Source of the DNA: Catellatospora sp. TT07R-123
Lineage (GTDB): Bacteria; Actinomycetota; Actinomycetes; Mycobacteriales; Micromonosporaceae
Direction of reading: 5' to 3'
Assembly: GCF_018327705.1 (NCBI RefSeq)
Contig: NZ_BNEM01000001.1
Location: forward strand, 2,542,001-2,606,000
Length of the DNA: 64,000 nucleotides
Within the stretch, counting starts at the first letter, position 1. Every line of letters begins with the position of its first letter. The translations under genes and the position numbers were made by a program. Below the pieces are notes generated by a model, which saw only the letters and a list, made by a program, of their open reading frames with translations, searched no databases and was not told the DNA's origin. This document shows positions 43,751-52,487 of this stretch, one piece after another.

Positions 43751-44291
43751 CGGGCCTCCTGTCGTCACGGGGAAAGAACTTCGGTTCGGAGGCGATCGAT
43801 GCCTCTTCCGAGCGGGACGACGTCGGCCCTATTTCGCTGAACTGCTTGTCGCTTGAATGCGGTGCAATCGTGCGCTGGTTCGGCGGTGCACGGACTCCCT
43901 CGTGCCGCGCACGAGTATGGGGATGAGTCTGTGAGTGTTGAGTCTACGTTAACCGGCAGGGGTGTCCACCAGACACAGATTGATCACACGTCCAAATGGC
44001 GGGATGCTACTTCCCAGTCTGTGTGAAGCGGGACGGTCCAGCCCAGGCAGGCAGCGCTGCGTTCATACGCGTTGCGGACGAGTTTCGGCCAGATGACATC
44101 GACATCGGCCGCGTTAACGAACCGTGCCGCCGCAGGTCACCACCAGTTTCGACATTTCCGCCGATAGCAGCCGCAAACAGCCCTAGTCTGCGGCTGAGGG
44201 CCCGCACAGGGCCACTGCACGCGGGGTCCGAGCCCGGCCGCCGACCGCGACCGGCCGCCGCCGGCTCCGCCCTGGCGGAAGGTGGGAGTAC
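43751..44291. other. 541 bp divergent gap between gltB and an MscS-like gene
   Basis: It should hold both promoters. A palindrome CTCGTGC-CGC-GCACGAG (43899-43915) is the clearest element; its role is unknown. A GTTAAC-centred patch near 43948 is faintly GlnR-like but does not fit the consensus well. Low-complexity frames here are not supported as genes. Confidence 0.5.
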
Positions 44292-45143
44292 GTGAACCCG
44301 ACCCTGCAGAACACACTGAGCCTGCTGTCGTACATCGCGCTCAAGGCGATCGCCTGCGCCGCGATTCTGATCGTCGGCTGGATCATCGCCAAGATCATCG
44401 GTTCGCTGGTGGACAAGGGCCTGGCCAAGGCACGGTTCAACCACCTCGCCCAGCGCACCCACTTCGACCGCTGGACCGGCAAATACACCGCCAGCGGCCT
44501 GGTCGGCAGGCTCGTCTACTACGCGCTGCTGCTGTTCACGTTCCAGCTCGCGTTCAGCGTCTTCGGGCCCAACCCGATCAGCGACCTGCTCGACACCGTC
44601 ATCGCCTGGCTGCCGCGCCTGATCGTCGCCTGCGTGATCATGGTGGTCGCGATCGCGATCGCCAACGCCGTCTTCGACGTGATCACCAACGCGCTGTCGC
44701 ACTTCTCGTACGGCCGGATGCTGGGCCGGATCGCCCAGGTCGCCATCATCCTGTTCGGCGCCATCGCCGCGCTCAACCAGATCGGCGTCGCCACCGCGCT
44801 CACCGCGCCGGTGCTGTGGGCGATCCTCGGCACCATCTCCGGCATCCTGATCGTCGGTCTCGGCGGCGGCCTGATCCAGCCGATGCGGGCCCGCTGGGAG
44901 CGGATGCTGGACAAGGTCGAGGTCGAGAGCGGCCGCGTGTCGGCGCACCTCAAGGCCCGCGCCGCCGAGCAGCAGGCCGCGGCCGTCTCCGGCGCCAAGC
45001 CCGCCGGCGACGGCGGGATGATCCAGCCGCCGTACGCGGGCACCGCGCCGACCGACGTCAAGACCCCGTCGGACGCCCGCTCCCTGTCCCAGGAGGCCGC
45101 CGAGCGCCTGCGCTCCGAGCTGAAGCCGGGCCAGGACCGCTGA
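44292..45143 (+). CDS. Mechanosensitive-channel-like (CmpX/conserved TM helix) membrane protein
   Basis: A 283-residue membrane protein. There are about five hydrophobic segments: residues 8-40, 70-90, 100-130, and two around 150-190. The segment IVGLGGGLIQPMRARWE at 185-200 corresponds to the glycine-rich pore-lining helix of MscS relatives, but the beta domain that follows in MscS is missing. Instead there is a hydrophilic, Ala/Gln/Pro-rich tail of 75 residues. I place it in the CmpX/TM-helix group rather than among proven channels. The GTG start has GGGAG upstream. Confidence 0.75.
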   Translation: MNPTLQNTLSLLSYIALKAIACAAILIVGWIIAKIIGSLVDKGLAKARFNHLAQRTHFDRWTGKYTASGLVGRLVYYALLLFTFQLAFSVFGPNPISDLLDTVIAWLPRLIVACVIMVVAIAIANAVFDVITNALSHFSYGRMLGRIAQVAIILFGAIAALNQIGVATALTAPVLWAILGTISGILIVGLGGGLIQPMRARWERMLDKVEVESGRVSAHLKARAAEQQAAAVSGAKPAGDGGMIQPPYAGTAPTDVKTPSDARSLSQEAAERLRSELKPGQDR

Positions 45144-45179
45144 CCCACCTCCCGCCCACGACCCACGGCCCCGTTTTGA

Positions 45180-45244
45180 ATAGACGTTGGCCTATCACAT
45201 CGATTGATTCGAGATCATTCTCGATGCGATAGGCCAACGTCTAT
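45180..45244. repeat. Intergenic palindromic repeat family 3, divergent copy 3
   Basis: Perfect 17 bp outer arms beginning ATAGACGTTGGCCTATC, then an inner CATCGA/TCGATG stem. The TGGCCTATC core is shared with the other family 3 copies; the loop is not. It lies between convergent genes and may act as a terminator. Confidence 0.78.
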
Positions 45245-45301
45245 GAAAAACGCAGCGGGGGACGGCTGCCGTGCCGTGCGGACGGTGGGTCAGGGTGGGT
45301 G

Positions 45302-46501
45302 TCAGGCCGCCGGGGGCTGCCACTGGGCGGCGACCTCGGCGGCCTTGTCCAGCACGCGGGGTGCCAGGGCGCCGAAGGCGCGGTCGCGGGCCCGGGTGAC
45401 CAGGGTCCCGCGCGGGGCCAGCACCGCACCCACCCGCTGGGTCTGCTTGCCGACCTGCGCCGCCCGCGGCCGCCGCGCCGCCGAGTATGCCGCCAGCGCC
45501 GCGTTCAGCCCCGGCCCCGGGACCGACGGCAGCACCAGCGCCCGCAGCGTGGCCGCGTCCTCCAGGGCCAGGCCCGCGCCCTGGGTCAGGTGGTGCGGCA
45601 TGGCGTGGGCCGCGTCGCCGAGCAGCACGAACCCGCCCGGCCCGTACGGGAACGCCAGCTCCGTGGGCAGCGGCCGCAGCTGGCGGCCGTCCTGCTGGAT
45701 GAGGTCGTCGGGCTCGGTCGCGGCCAGCAGGTCCGAGATCGGCGCGTGCCAGCCCGCGAACCAGCGCTTGAGCAGGTTGAGCTGGGTCGCCTTGGGCTCG
45801 GGGCGGGCCGCCCCGGCCACGGTCGCGGTCCAGTAGATGCCGCCGCGGGTGGAGGCGCCGGAGCTGCCCCGGTTGCCCAGCGAGGCCGCCAGGAAGCGGT
45901 AACCGCCGCCGAGGGTCTCCCCGGCCAGGACCAGGTCCTCGGCCAGCTTCGGGGCTCGGTACCAGGGGATGACCGCGCGCCACGCCGCGTAGCCCGAGCT
46001 GACGGCGATGGACTGGGGCGCCAGCCGCGCCCGCAGCGCGCTGTCGGCGCCGTCGGCCGCCACGATCAGGTCGGCTTCCCAGGTCACCCGGCCGTCGCCG
46101 ACCGCGGGCCGCTCCCCCGCCCGCGCCTGCACGGAGCGCACGGACACGCCGGTGCGGATCTCGATGTGATCGCCGAGCCCCGCGATGAACGTGTCGTGCA
46201 GGTCCTCGGCGTGGACGACCACGGGCGCGGCCGCGCCCTGCGGGGCGGGCTGGGCCAGCCACTGGCCGTCGGCGCGGCGCAGGCCGCCCGCGGGCACCGG
46301 GGTGGCGATGGCGTCGAGGCCGCCGCCCAGGCCCAGCGAGCGCAGCGCGGCCACCGCGTTGGGCCACAGCAGCAGCGCCGCCGGGTCGGCGCGCAGCCGG
46401 TCGGCGCGCTCCAGCAACGTCACCCGCCAGCCGGTACGCGCCAGCGCCCCGGCGGTGGCAAGCCCGCCGACCCCTGCTCCGACCACCACCGCGCTGCGCA
46501 T
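45302..46501 (-). CDS. FAD-dependent monooxygenase
   Basis: A 399-residue flavoprotein of the p-hydroxybenzoate-hydroxylase-like group. The FAD-binding GAGVGG (8-13) opens the protein, the DG motif is VAADGADSALR, and the GD motif is LLGDAAHAMPHHLTQGAGLALED. No membrane segment or C-terminal thioredoxin domain is present. Such enzymes hydroxylate aromatic or polyketide substrates with NAD(P)H; the substrate is not predictable. It follows lgt on the same strand with a 66 bp gap. Confidence 0.9.
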   Translation of the reverse strand: MRSAVVVGAGVGGLATAGALARTGWRVTLLERADRLRADPAALLLWPNAVAALRSLGLGGGLDAIATPVPAGGLRRADGQWLAQPAPQGAAAPVVVHAEDLHDTFIAGLGDHIEIRTGVSVRSVQARAGERPAVGDGRVTWEADLIVAADGADSALRARLAPQSIAVSSGYAAWRAVIPWYRAPKLAEDLVLAGETLGGGYRFLAASLGNRGSSGASTRGGIYWTATVAGAARPEPKATQLNLLKRWFAGWHAPISDLLAATEPDDLIQQDGRQLRPLPTELAFPYGPGGFVLLGDAAHAMPHHLTQGAGLALEDAATLRALVLPSVPGPGLNAALAAYSAARRPRAAQVGKQTQRVGAVLAPRGTLVTRARDRAFGALAPRVLDKAAEVAAQWQPPAA

Positions 46502-46567
46502 CAGACTCTCCCCCTCGTCATCCGCCGCCGGTGCGGCCCGCCCCCGCGAGCCGCGCCGGCGCCGCTG

Positions 46568-47599
46568 TCATTCGCGCGCCGACGTGCTGCTCTCGTGCTC
46601 GTGGTCGTGCTCGTGGTCGGTCCCGTGATCGGCCTCGGCCGGCTTCACCGGCGCCACCACGGTGTCCTCGGGCCGCAGGCCGCTGGACTGGAAGGCCTCG
46701 AACTGCGCCCGGGTCACCGACTGGAAGCCCTTGGCGGGCTCGCCCGCGGCGTCGACCGCCGGGATCAGGAACTCCTGCACACCCTTGACCAGGAAGAAGT
46801 ACGCCGCGGCGCCCAGGAACACGATGATCGAGGTCCAGACGTTGAGGCGCATGCCGCCGATCATCGTGGCGGTGTCGGTGCGCATCGCCTCGATCCAGCC
46901 GCGGCCCAGCGTGTAGAGCATGACGTACAGCGCGAACGCGCGGCCCTTGCCGAAGCGGTACTTGCGGTCCAGCCAGTACACCGCGCCCGCGACGCCGAGG
47001 TTCCACAGCAGCTCGTACAGGAAGGTCGGGTGGTAGAGGCCCGGCATCAGCACCGGCTCGCCGTCCGGGCCGGTCAGCGCCTTGCCCGGGGTGTCGTCCG
47101 ACATCACGTGGACCTGGAGGCCCCAGGGCAGGTCGGTCTTGCCGCCGAAGAGCTCGTTGTTGAACCAGTTGCCCAGCCGGCCCACGGCCTGCGCCAGCGG
47201 CAGCCCGACCGCGATGGTGTCGGCCACGAAGGTGAAGGTGATCCCCAGCTGGCGGCAGGCCAGCCAGGCGCCGACCGCGCCACCGGCGACGCCGCCCCAG
47301 ATGCCGAGGCCGCCCTCCCAGATGTAGAGCGCCTTGACCAGGTGCCCGTCGGCGCCGAAGTACGCGTCCGGCGAGGTCAGCACGTGGTAGATCCGGGCGC
47401 CGACGATGCCGAAGGGCACCGCCCACACGGCGACGTCGAGCACGGCCCACGGCGGGGCGCCCCGGCTGCGCATCCGGCGATCGGTGACATAGCACGCGAG
47501 GATGATGCCGGCGATGATGCACAGCGCGTACGCACGCAGCGGGACCGGTCCGAGGTGCCAGACCGCGGTAGACGGCGACGGGATGGAGGCGAGGTTCAC
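46568..47599 (-). CDS. lgt: Prolipoprotein diacylglyceryl transferase
   Basis: A 343-residue membrane enzyme that attaches diacylglycerol from phosphatidylglycerol to the lipobox cysteine of prolipoproteins. Seven or so membrane segments are visible. The Lgt signature is GRLGNWFNNELFG with Arg141, and His72 lies in ARIYHVLTS. The start MNLASIPSPS was chosen by family resemblance; two further upstream GTG codons are possible. After the last helix comes a 60-residue tail ending in DHGTDHEHDHEHESS, rich in His and acidic residues. It serves the several lipoproteins encoded in this window (for example those at 8749, 24406, 29098 and 30461). It lies downstream of trpA as in other actinobacteria. 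Confidence 0.96.
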   Translation of the reverse strand: MNLASIPSPSTAVWHLGPVPLRAYALCIIAGIILACYVTDRRMRSRGAPPWAVLDVAVWAVPFGIVGARIYHVLTSPDAYFGADGHLVKALYIWEGGLGIWGGVAGGAVGAWLACRQLGITFTFVADTIAVGLPLAQAVGRLGNWFNNELFGGKTDLPWGLQVHVMSDDTPGKALTGPDGEPVLMPGLYHPTFLYELLWNLGVAGAVYWLDRKYRFGKGRAFALYVMLYTLGRGWIEAMRTDTATMIGGMRLNVWTSIIVFLGAAAYFFLVKGVQEFLIPAVDAAGEPAKGFQSVTRAQFEAFQSSGLRPEDTVVAPVKPAEADHGTDHEHDHEHESSTSARE

Positions 47600-47660
47600 G
47601 GGCACGAACGATACCGCCCCGACCCCCCTCCCCCACACCCCCGCCCGCCCCGACATTTAT

Positions 47661-47721
47661 GTCGATCATGAACTTTTGGCACGGTTCGGCGGAGTGTCGC
47701 CGCCACAGCTTCCTGATCGAC
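47661..47721 (-). repeat. Intergenic repeat family 2, copy C (inverted)
   Basis: 61 nt, bounded by GTCGATCA and TGATCGAC. Its minus strand matches copies A and B through most of its length (AGGAAGCTGTG near one end, CCAAAAGTTCA near the other). Confidence 0.85.
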
Positions 47722-47745
47722 TGCCGACTGCGCCCGAAGACGCCG

Positions 47746-47776
47746 AAACGGCGATCCCGGAGCGAGATCGCCGTTT
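47746..47776 (-). terminator. Hairpin downstream of trpA
   Basis: AAACGGCGATC pairs with GATCGCCGTTT (11 bp) around a nine-base loop. It is a plausible terminator of the trp genes, but overlaps the family 4 relative, so it may instead be part of that element. Confidence 0.5.
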
Positions 47777-47829
47777 ACGGTCAAACCACGTCGTACAGCA
47801 GCAGCCCTTGACCGGAGGCGCTGATCTTC
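47762..47829. repeat. Intergenic palindromic repeat family 4, copy C
   Basis: Shares with copies A and B the order GATCG-CGTTT-CGGTC at one end, GTACAGC near the centre, and TGACCGGAGGCGCTGATCTTC at the other. It is one to two bases shorter and less symmetric. Confidence 0.6.
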
Positions 47830-47840
47830 ACCGCACCCGG

Positions 47841-48616
47841 TCAGGCGGAGAGGCCGGTGCGGAGGTCGGTGACCAGGGTGCGGAGGGCGGGGGTGCCGCC
47901 GTCGGCCAGGGCCGAGACCAGGGCGCTGCCGACGATGACGCCGTCGGCGTACGCGCCGACCTCGGCGGCCTGGGCGCCGTTGCGCACCCCCAGGCCGACG
48001 CCGATCGGCAGGCTGCCGGAGACGCGCTTGATCCGGTCCACCAGCGTCGGAGCGGCGCTGGAGGTGTTGTCGCGGGCGCCGGTGACGCCCATGACCGCGG
48101 TGGCGTACACGAAGCCGCGGCAGTGGCCCACGGTCATCGCGATCCGCTCGTCGGTCGACGACGGCGAGACCAGGAAGATCCGGTCCAGCTGGTGGGCGTC
48201 GGAGGCGGCCAGCCACTCGTCGGCCTCGTCCGGGATCAGGTCCGGGGTGATCAGCCCGGCGCCCCCGGCCGCGGCCAGGTCACGCGCGAACGCGTCGACG
48301 CCGTACCGCTCGACGGGGTTCCAGTAGGTCATGACCAGCACCGGCACGCCCAGGCCCGAGGTGGCCTCGACGGTGGCGAGCACGTCGCGGGTGCGCACCC
48401 CGCCCGCCAGCGCGGTCTCGGTGGCCCGCTGGATGACCGGGCCGTCCATGACCGGGTCGGAGTACGGCAGGCCGATCTCGACCAGGTCGACCCCGGCCTC
48501 GATCATCGCGGTGACCGCCCCGATGCCCCCGGCCACGGTCGGGAACCCGGCGGGCAGGTAGCCGACCAGGGCCGCGCGCCCCTCGGCGCGCGCCTTCTCG
48601 TACGCCACGCCGACGC

Positions 48617-48620
<4 letters not shown>
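47841..48620 (-). CDS. trpA: Tryptophan synthase alpha subunit
   Basis: A 259-residue TIM barrel that splits indole-3-glycerol phosphate into indole and glyceraldehyde 3-phosphate. The catalytic pair is Glu48 and Asp59 ([15 protein letters not shown]). The phosphate-binding strands are GVGLGVRNG and DGVIVGSAL. Length is normal. Its ATG overlaps the trpB stop (ATGA), giving tight coupling for the alpha-beta complex. Confidence 0.97.
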
Positions 48621-49849
<1,229 letters not shown>

Positions 49850-49889
49850 GCGCCCCTCCTCGGGCAGTACGACCGAACCTCGGTGAGGA

Positions 49890-50747
49890 TCAGCGTGTCG
49901 GACGTGGCGTGGCCGGGTGGTTGCCCGCGTTGACCAGCTCGGCCACCGCGTCGCGGGGGCTCTTCTTGGTCACCAGGCCCTCGCCGACCAGCACCGCGTC
50001 CGCACCGGCGGAGGCGTACTTGATCAGGTCGAGCGGGCCGCGCACGCCGGACTCGGCGATCTTGACCACGTGGTTGGGCAGGCCGGGCGCGATGCGCTCG
50101 AAGACCGCCCGGTCCACTTCGAGGGTACGCAGGTTGCGGGCGTTGACGCCGATGACGCGGGCGCCGGCCTCCAGTGCCCGGTCGGCCTCCTCCTCGGTGT
50201 GCACCTCGACCAGCGGGGTCATCCCGAGCGACTCGATCCGGTCGAGCAGGCCGGACAGCACCTTCTGCTCCAGCGCCGCGACGATCAGCAGCACCAGGTC
50301 GGCGCCGAAGGCGCGCGCCTCGTGCACCTGGTACGCCGAGACGATGAAGTCCTTGCGCAGCACCGGGATGCCGATGCGGGCCCGGACCGCCGCCAGGTCG
50401 TCCAGTGAGCCGCCGAACCACCGGCCCTCGGTCAGCACGCTGACCGCGCGGGCGCCGCCCGCCTCGTACTCGGCCGCCAGCTCCGCCGGGTCGGGGATCT
50501 CCGCCAGCGGGCCCTTCGACGGCGACGAGCGCTTCACCTCGGCGATCACACCGACGCCCGAGCGGCGCAGGGCCGCGTACGCGTCCAGGGGCGGGGGCGC
50601 CGCCGCCGCGCGCTGCTTGATCTCGTCCAGGGACACCAGGCGCTGGCGCGCCTCGACGTCCTCACGGACCCCCGCGATGATCTCGTCGAGCACACTGCCG
50701 CCGTTGTCACCCATCGATGCGGTCGGGCCGGGCTCACCTGGCTCCAT
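49890..50747 (-). CDS. trpC: Indole-3-glycerol phosphate synthase
   Basis: A 285-residue TIM-barrel enzyme closing the indole ring in tryptophan synthesis. Family signatures are [15 protein letters not shown] near the N-terminus, [41 protein letters not shown] and AESGVRGP. The start at 50747 was chosen because GAGGAG lies nine bases upstream; ATG codons at 50771 and 50714 remain possible, and the latter gives the shortest, most usual N-terminus ([12 protein letters not shown]). It heads the trpCBA run. trpE, which often lies just upstream, is absent. Confidence 0.95.
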   Translation of the reverse strand: MEPGEPGPTASMGDNGGSVLDEIIAGVREDVEARQRLVSLDEIKQRAAAAPPPLDAYAALRRSGVGVIAEVKRSSPSKGPLAEIPDPAELAAEYEAGGARAVSVLTEGRWFGGSLDDLAAVRARIGIPVLRKDFIVSAYQVHEARAFGADLVLLIVAALEQKVLSGLLDRIESLGMTPLVEVHTEEEADRALEAGARVIGVNARNLRTLEVDRAVFERIAPGLPNHVVKIAESGVRGPLDLIKYASAGADAVLVGEGLVTKKSPRDAVAELVNAGNHPATPRPTR

Positions 50748-50828
50748 GCTGCTCAGCTCCTCGGATGCCATGCGCAGACTGTAGGCATCGCCCCGACGCG
50801 CAAGGTTAACGGGGTATGGCGTGCCTCA

Positions 50829-50842
50829 CCTAGTGGGCTAGG
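50829..50842. promoter_or_regulatory. Palindrome upstream of trpC
   Basis: CCTAG-TGGG-CTAGG in the 127 bp gap between the spermidine-synthase-like gene and trpC. Its place before the trp genes suits an operator, but no regulator is known to me for it. On the minus strand TACAGT, six bases before the ATG at 50771, could be a minus-10. Confidence 0.3.
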
Positions 50843-50874
50843 GCATAATGCGCCGCTCCGCCGACTCACGTCAT

Positions 50875-51672
50875 TCATTCGTCCCACCTCGGCTGGGCGT
50901 TACGGACGAAGTCGGCCAGCTTGGCGCCCTGCTCGACCCGGGCCCGGGTCGGGTCGGCGGCGATGCGGCGCGTCAGGCGGCGTACCCCCTCGGGGTCCTC
51001 GCCCGCGACCAGCAGCAGGTTGCCGGTGCCCCGGCCGCGCAGCAGCGCCGCGTCGGCCACCACCGCGACCTGGCCGAAGGCTTCCCGCAGCGTGGCCGCC
51101 TGGCGGCGGGCGAACAGCAGCGGCGCGCTGTCCATCACGTTGGCCAGATACCACCCCCCGGGGCGCAGCACGCGCCGCGCCGCGCGGGCGAACTCCACCG
51201 TCGTCACGTGCACGGGCACCTTCGAACCGGCGAAGATGTCGGCCACCACCACGTCGGCCGAGGCGGGCTCGGCCTCCTCCAGCGCGGTCCGGGCGTCGGC
51301 GATGACCAGCTCGGTCAGCTCGTCCGGCACCGGCAGCCGGGTCAGCACCAGCTCGGCCAGCGCCCGGTCGATCTCGACCACCCGCTGGTGGCTGCCCGGC
51401 CGCAGCACCGACAGGCAGCGCGGCAGCGTCAGCGCCCCGCCGCCCAGATGCAGCAGGTCGAGCGCGCCCGGCGGCGACACGGTGTCGATCGCGTCGGCGA
51501 GGCGGCGGATGTAGTCGAACGCGATCAGCGTGGGGTCGTTCAGGTTGACGTGCGACTGGGCGGTGCCGTTGAGCCGCAGCAGCCACGCGTCGGGCAGGTC
51601 GGGATCGGGGATCAGCTCGGCGGTGCCGGTGTCCACCCGTACGACCAGGGCCCGGTCACCGGCGCGCATCAT
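50875..51672 (-). CDS. Spermidine-synthase-like methyltransferase-fold protein
   Basis: A 265-residue protein with the spermidine/spermine synthase Rossmann fold. The dcSAM/SAM-binding segment is LLHLGGGALTLPRCL; the acidic end of strand two is VVEIDRALAELV; ADVVVADIFAGSKVPVHVTT is the catalytic-loop region. The membrane domain of SpeE-fused proteins is absent. Many actinobacterial relatives are not proven spermidine synthases, so the substrate is left open. The ATG pair at 51669-51672 overlaps the preceding small gene by 17 bp. Confidence 0.8.
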   Translation of the reverse strand: MMRAGDRALVVRVDTGTAELIPDPDLPDAWLLRLNGTAQSHVNLNDPTLIAFDYIRRLADAIDTVSPPGALDLLHLGGGALTLPRCLSVLRPGSHQRVVEIDRALAELVLTRLPVPDELTELVIADARTALEEAEPASADVVVADIFAGSKVPVHVTTVEFARAARRVLRPGGWYLANVMDSAPLLFARRQAATLREAFGQVAVVADAALLRGRGTGNLLLVAGEDPEGVRRLTRRIAADPTRARVEQGAKLADFVRNAQPRWDE

Positions 51673-51919
51673 CGGTCGGATCCTCGCCCCGGTCCAGGGC
51701 GTCCCACAGGTCGCGGGTGCCGACCGCACCCGCCGCCGGGGCGGCGGCCCGGGACGCCGCGCCGTACCCCGCCGAACGCCGCCAGTACCAGACCGCCACC
51801 ACGCCCGCGCCGAGCGCCAGCAGCACCGGGCGCAGCCACGGCACCGAGGCGCCCGGGGTGAACCACAGCACGGCCAGGGCCGCGACCAGCGCCAGCAGCA
51901 GCCACCGCAGCCTGTTCAT
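51656..51919 (-). CDS. Small membrane protein of unknown function
   Basis: An 87-residue protein with two hydrophobic helices (about 4-22 and 29-45) separated by a short turn containing PGASVPW, then a soluble Ala/Gly-rich tail ending [22 protein letters not shown] do not recognise a family. Its start overlaps the hisI stop (ATGA), and its end overlaps the spermidine-synthase-like gene by 17 bp, so all three are probably made together. It is not the Trp-associated membrane protein of TIGR02234, which is longer. Confidence 0.7.
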   Translation of the reverse strand: MNRLRWLLLALVAALAVLWFTPGASVPWLRPVLLALGAGVVAVWYWRRSAGYGAASRAAAPAAGAVGTRDLWDALDRGEDPTDDARR

Positions 51920-52308
51920 CGGGTGGCCGCGGGCACGTCGACGGTGACCGGCAACTCGTCGGTGAAGCAGCTGCGCGTGCCCGTGTGGCAGGCCGGGCCG
52001 ACCTGGTCGACCGAGAGCAGCAGCGCGTCGCCGTCGCAGTCCAGCGCCACGGCCTTGACGTGCTGGATGTGGCCGGAGGTGTCGCCCTTCACCCAGTACT
52101 CCCCGCGGCTGCGCGACCAGTAGGTGGCCCGGCCGGTGGTCAGGGTGCGGCGCAGCGCCTCGTCGTCCATCCAGGCCAGCATCAGCACCTCGCCGGTGTC
52201 GTACTGCCGGACCACGGCCGCGACCAGCCCGTCGCGGTCACGTTTGAGCCTGCCGGCGATGTCCTGGTCCAGCTGTTCGATCCCTGCCACGAACTCATCC
52301 TCCCCCAT
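51916..52308 (-). CDS. hisI: Phosphoribosyl-AMP cyclohydrolase
   Basis: A 130-residue enzyme opening the adenine ring of phosphoribosyl-AMP in histidine synthesis. Metal ligands are D90, D92 and D94 (ALDCDGDAL) and the zinc cysteines C91, C107 and C114 (ACHTGTRSC). [18 protein letters not shown] is the conserved core. It has no HisE domain. ATG at 52308 (MGEDEFVAG) gives the usual length; the upstream extension is Gly/Arg-rich. It begins a run with the small membrane protein, the SpeE-like protein and then trpC. Confidence 0.95.
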   Translation of the reverse strand: MGEDEFVAGIEQLDQDIAGRLKRDRDGLVAAVVRQYDTGEVLMLAWMDDEALRRTLTTGRATYWSRSRGEYWVKGDTSGHIQHVKAVALDCDGDALLLSVDQVGPACHTGTRSCFTDELPVTVDVPAATR

Positions 52309-52487
52309 CGCGGACCGGCCCCCTACGGCGGTGCGGCGCCCGCCCGGTAACGGCACGGCAACGGGTGGGCCACATCACAGTTGTGCCCGCTGGTATGAAG
52401 CGCTTTCACAGACCCTGGTTGTACGTTGACGGGCATCTACGCGCAGCGCCGCGTGCGGCGAAACCCCACCGCGAGAGCCGAGGAAGC

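Larger units (their letters stand above)
47600..47840. other. 241 bp gap between trpA and lgt with two repeat families
   Basis: Holds a family 2 repeat (47661-47721), a hairpin (47746-47776) and a family 4 relative (47762-47829). Promoter elements for lgt were not recognised. Confidence 0.6.

Noticed and set aside
43940-43965. GlnR site before gltB
   Set aside because: GTTAAC and AACAC are present but the spacing and flanks do not fit the GlnR consensus well enough.
43996-44295. Small open frame in the gltB-MscS gap
   Set aside because: Mixed composition, no ribosome-binding site and no recognisable features; likely leader DNA.
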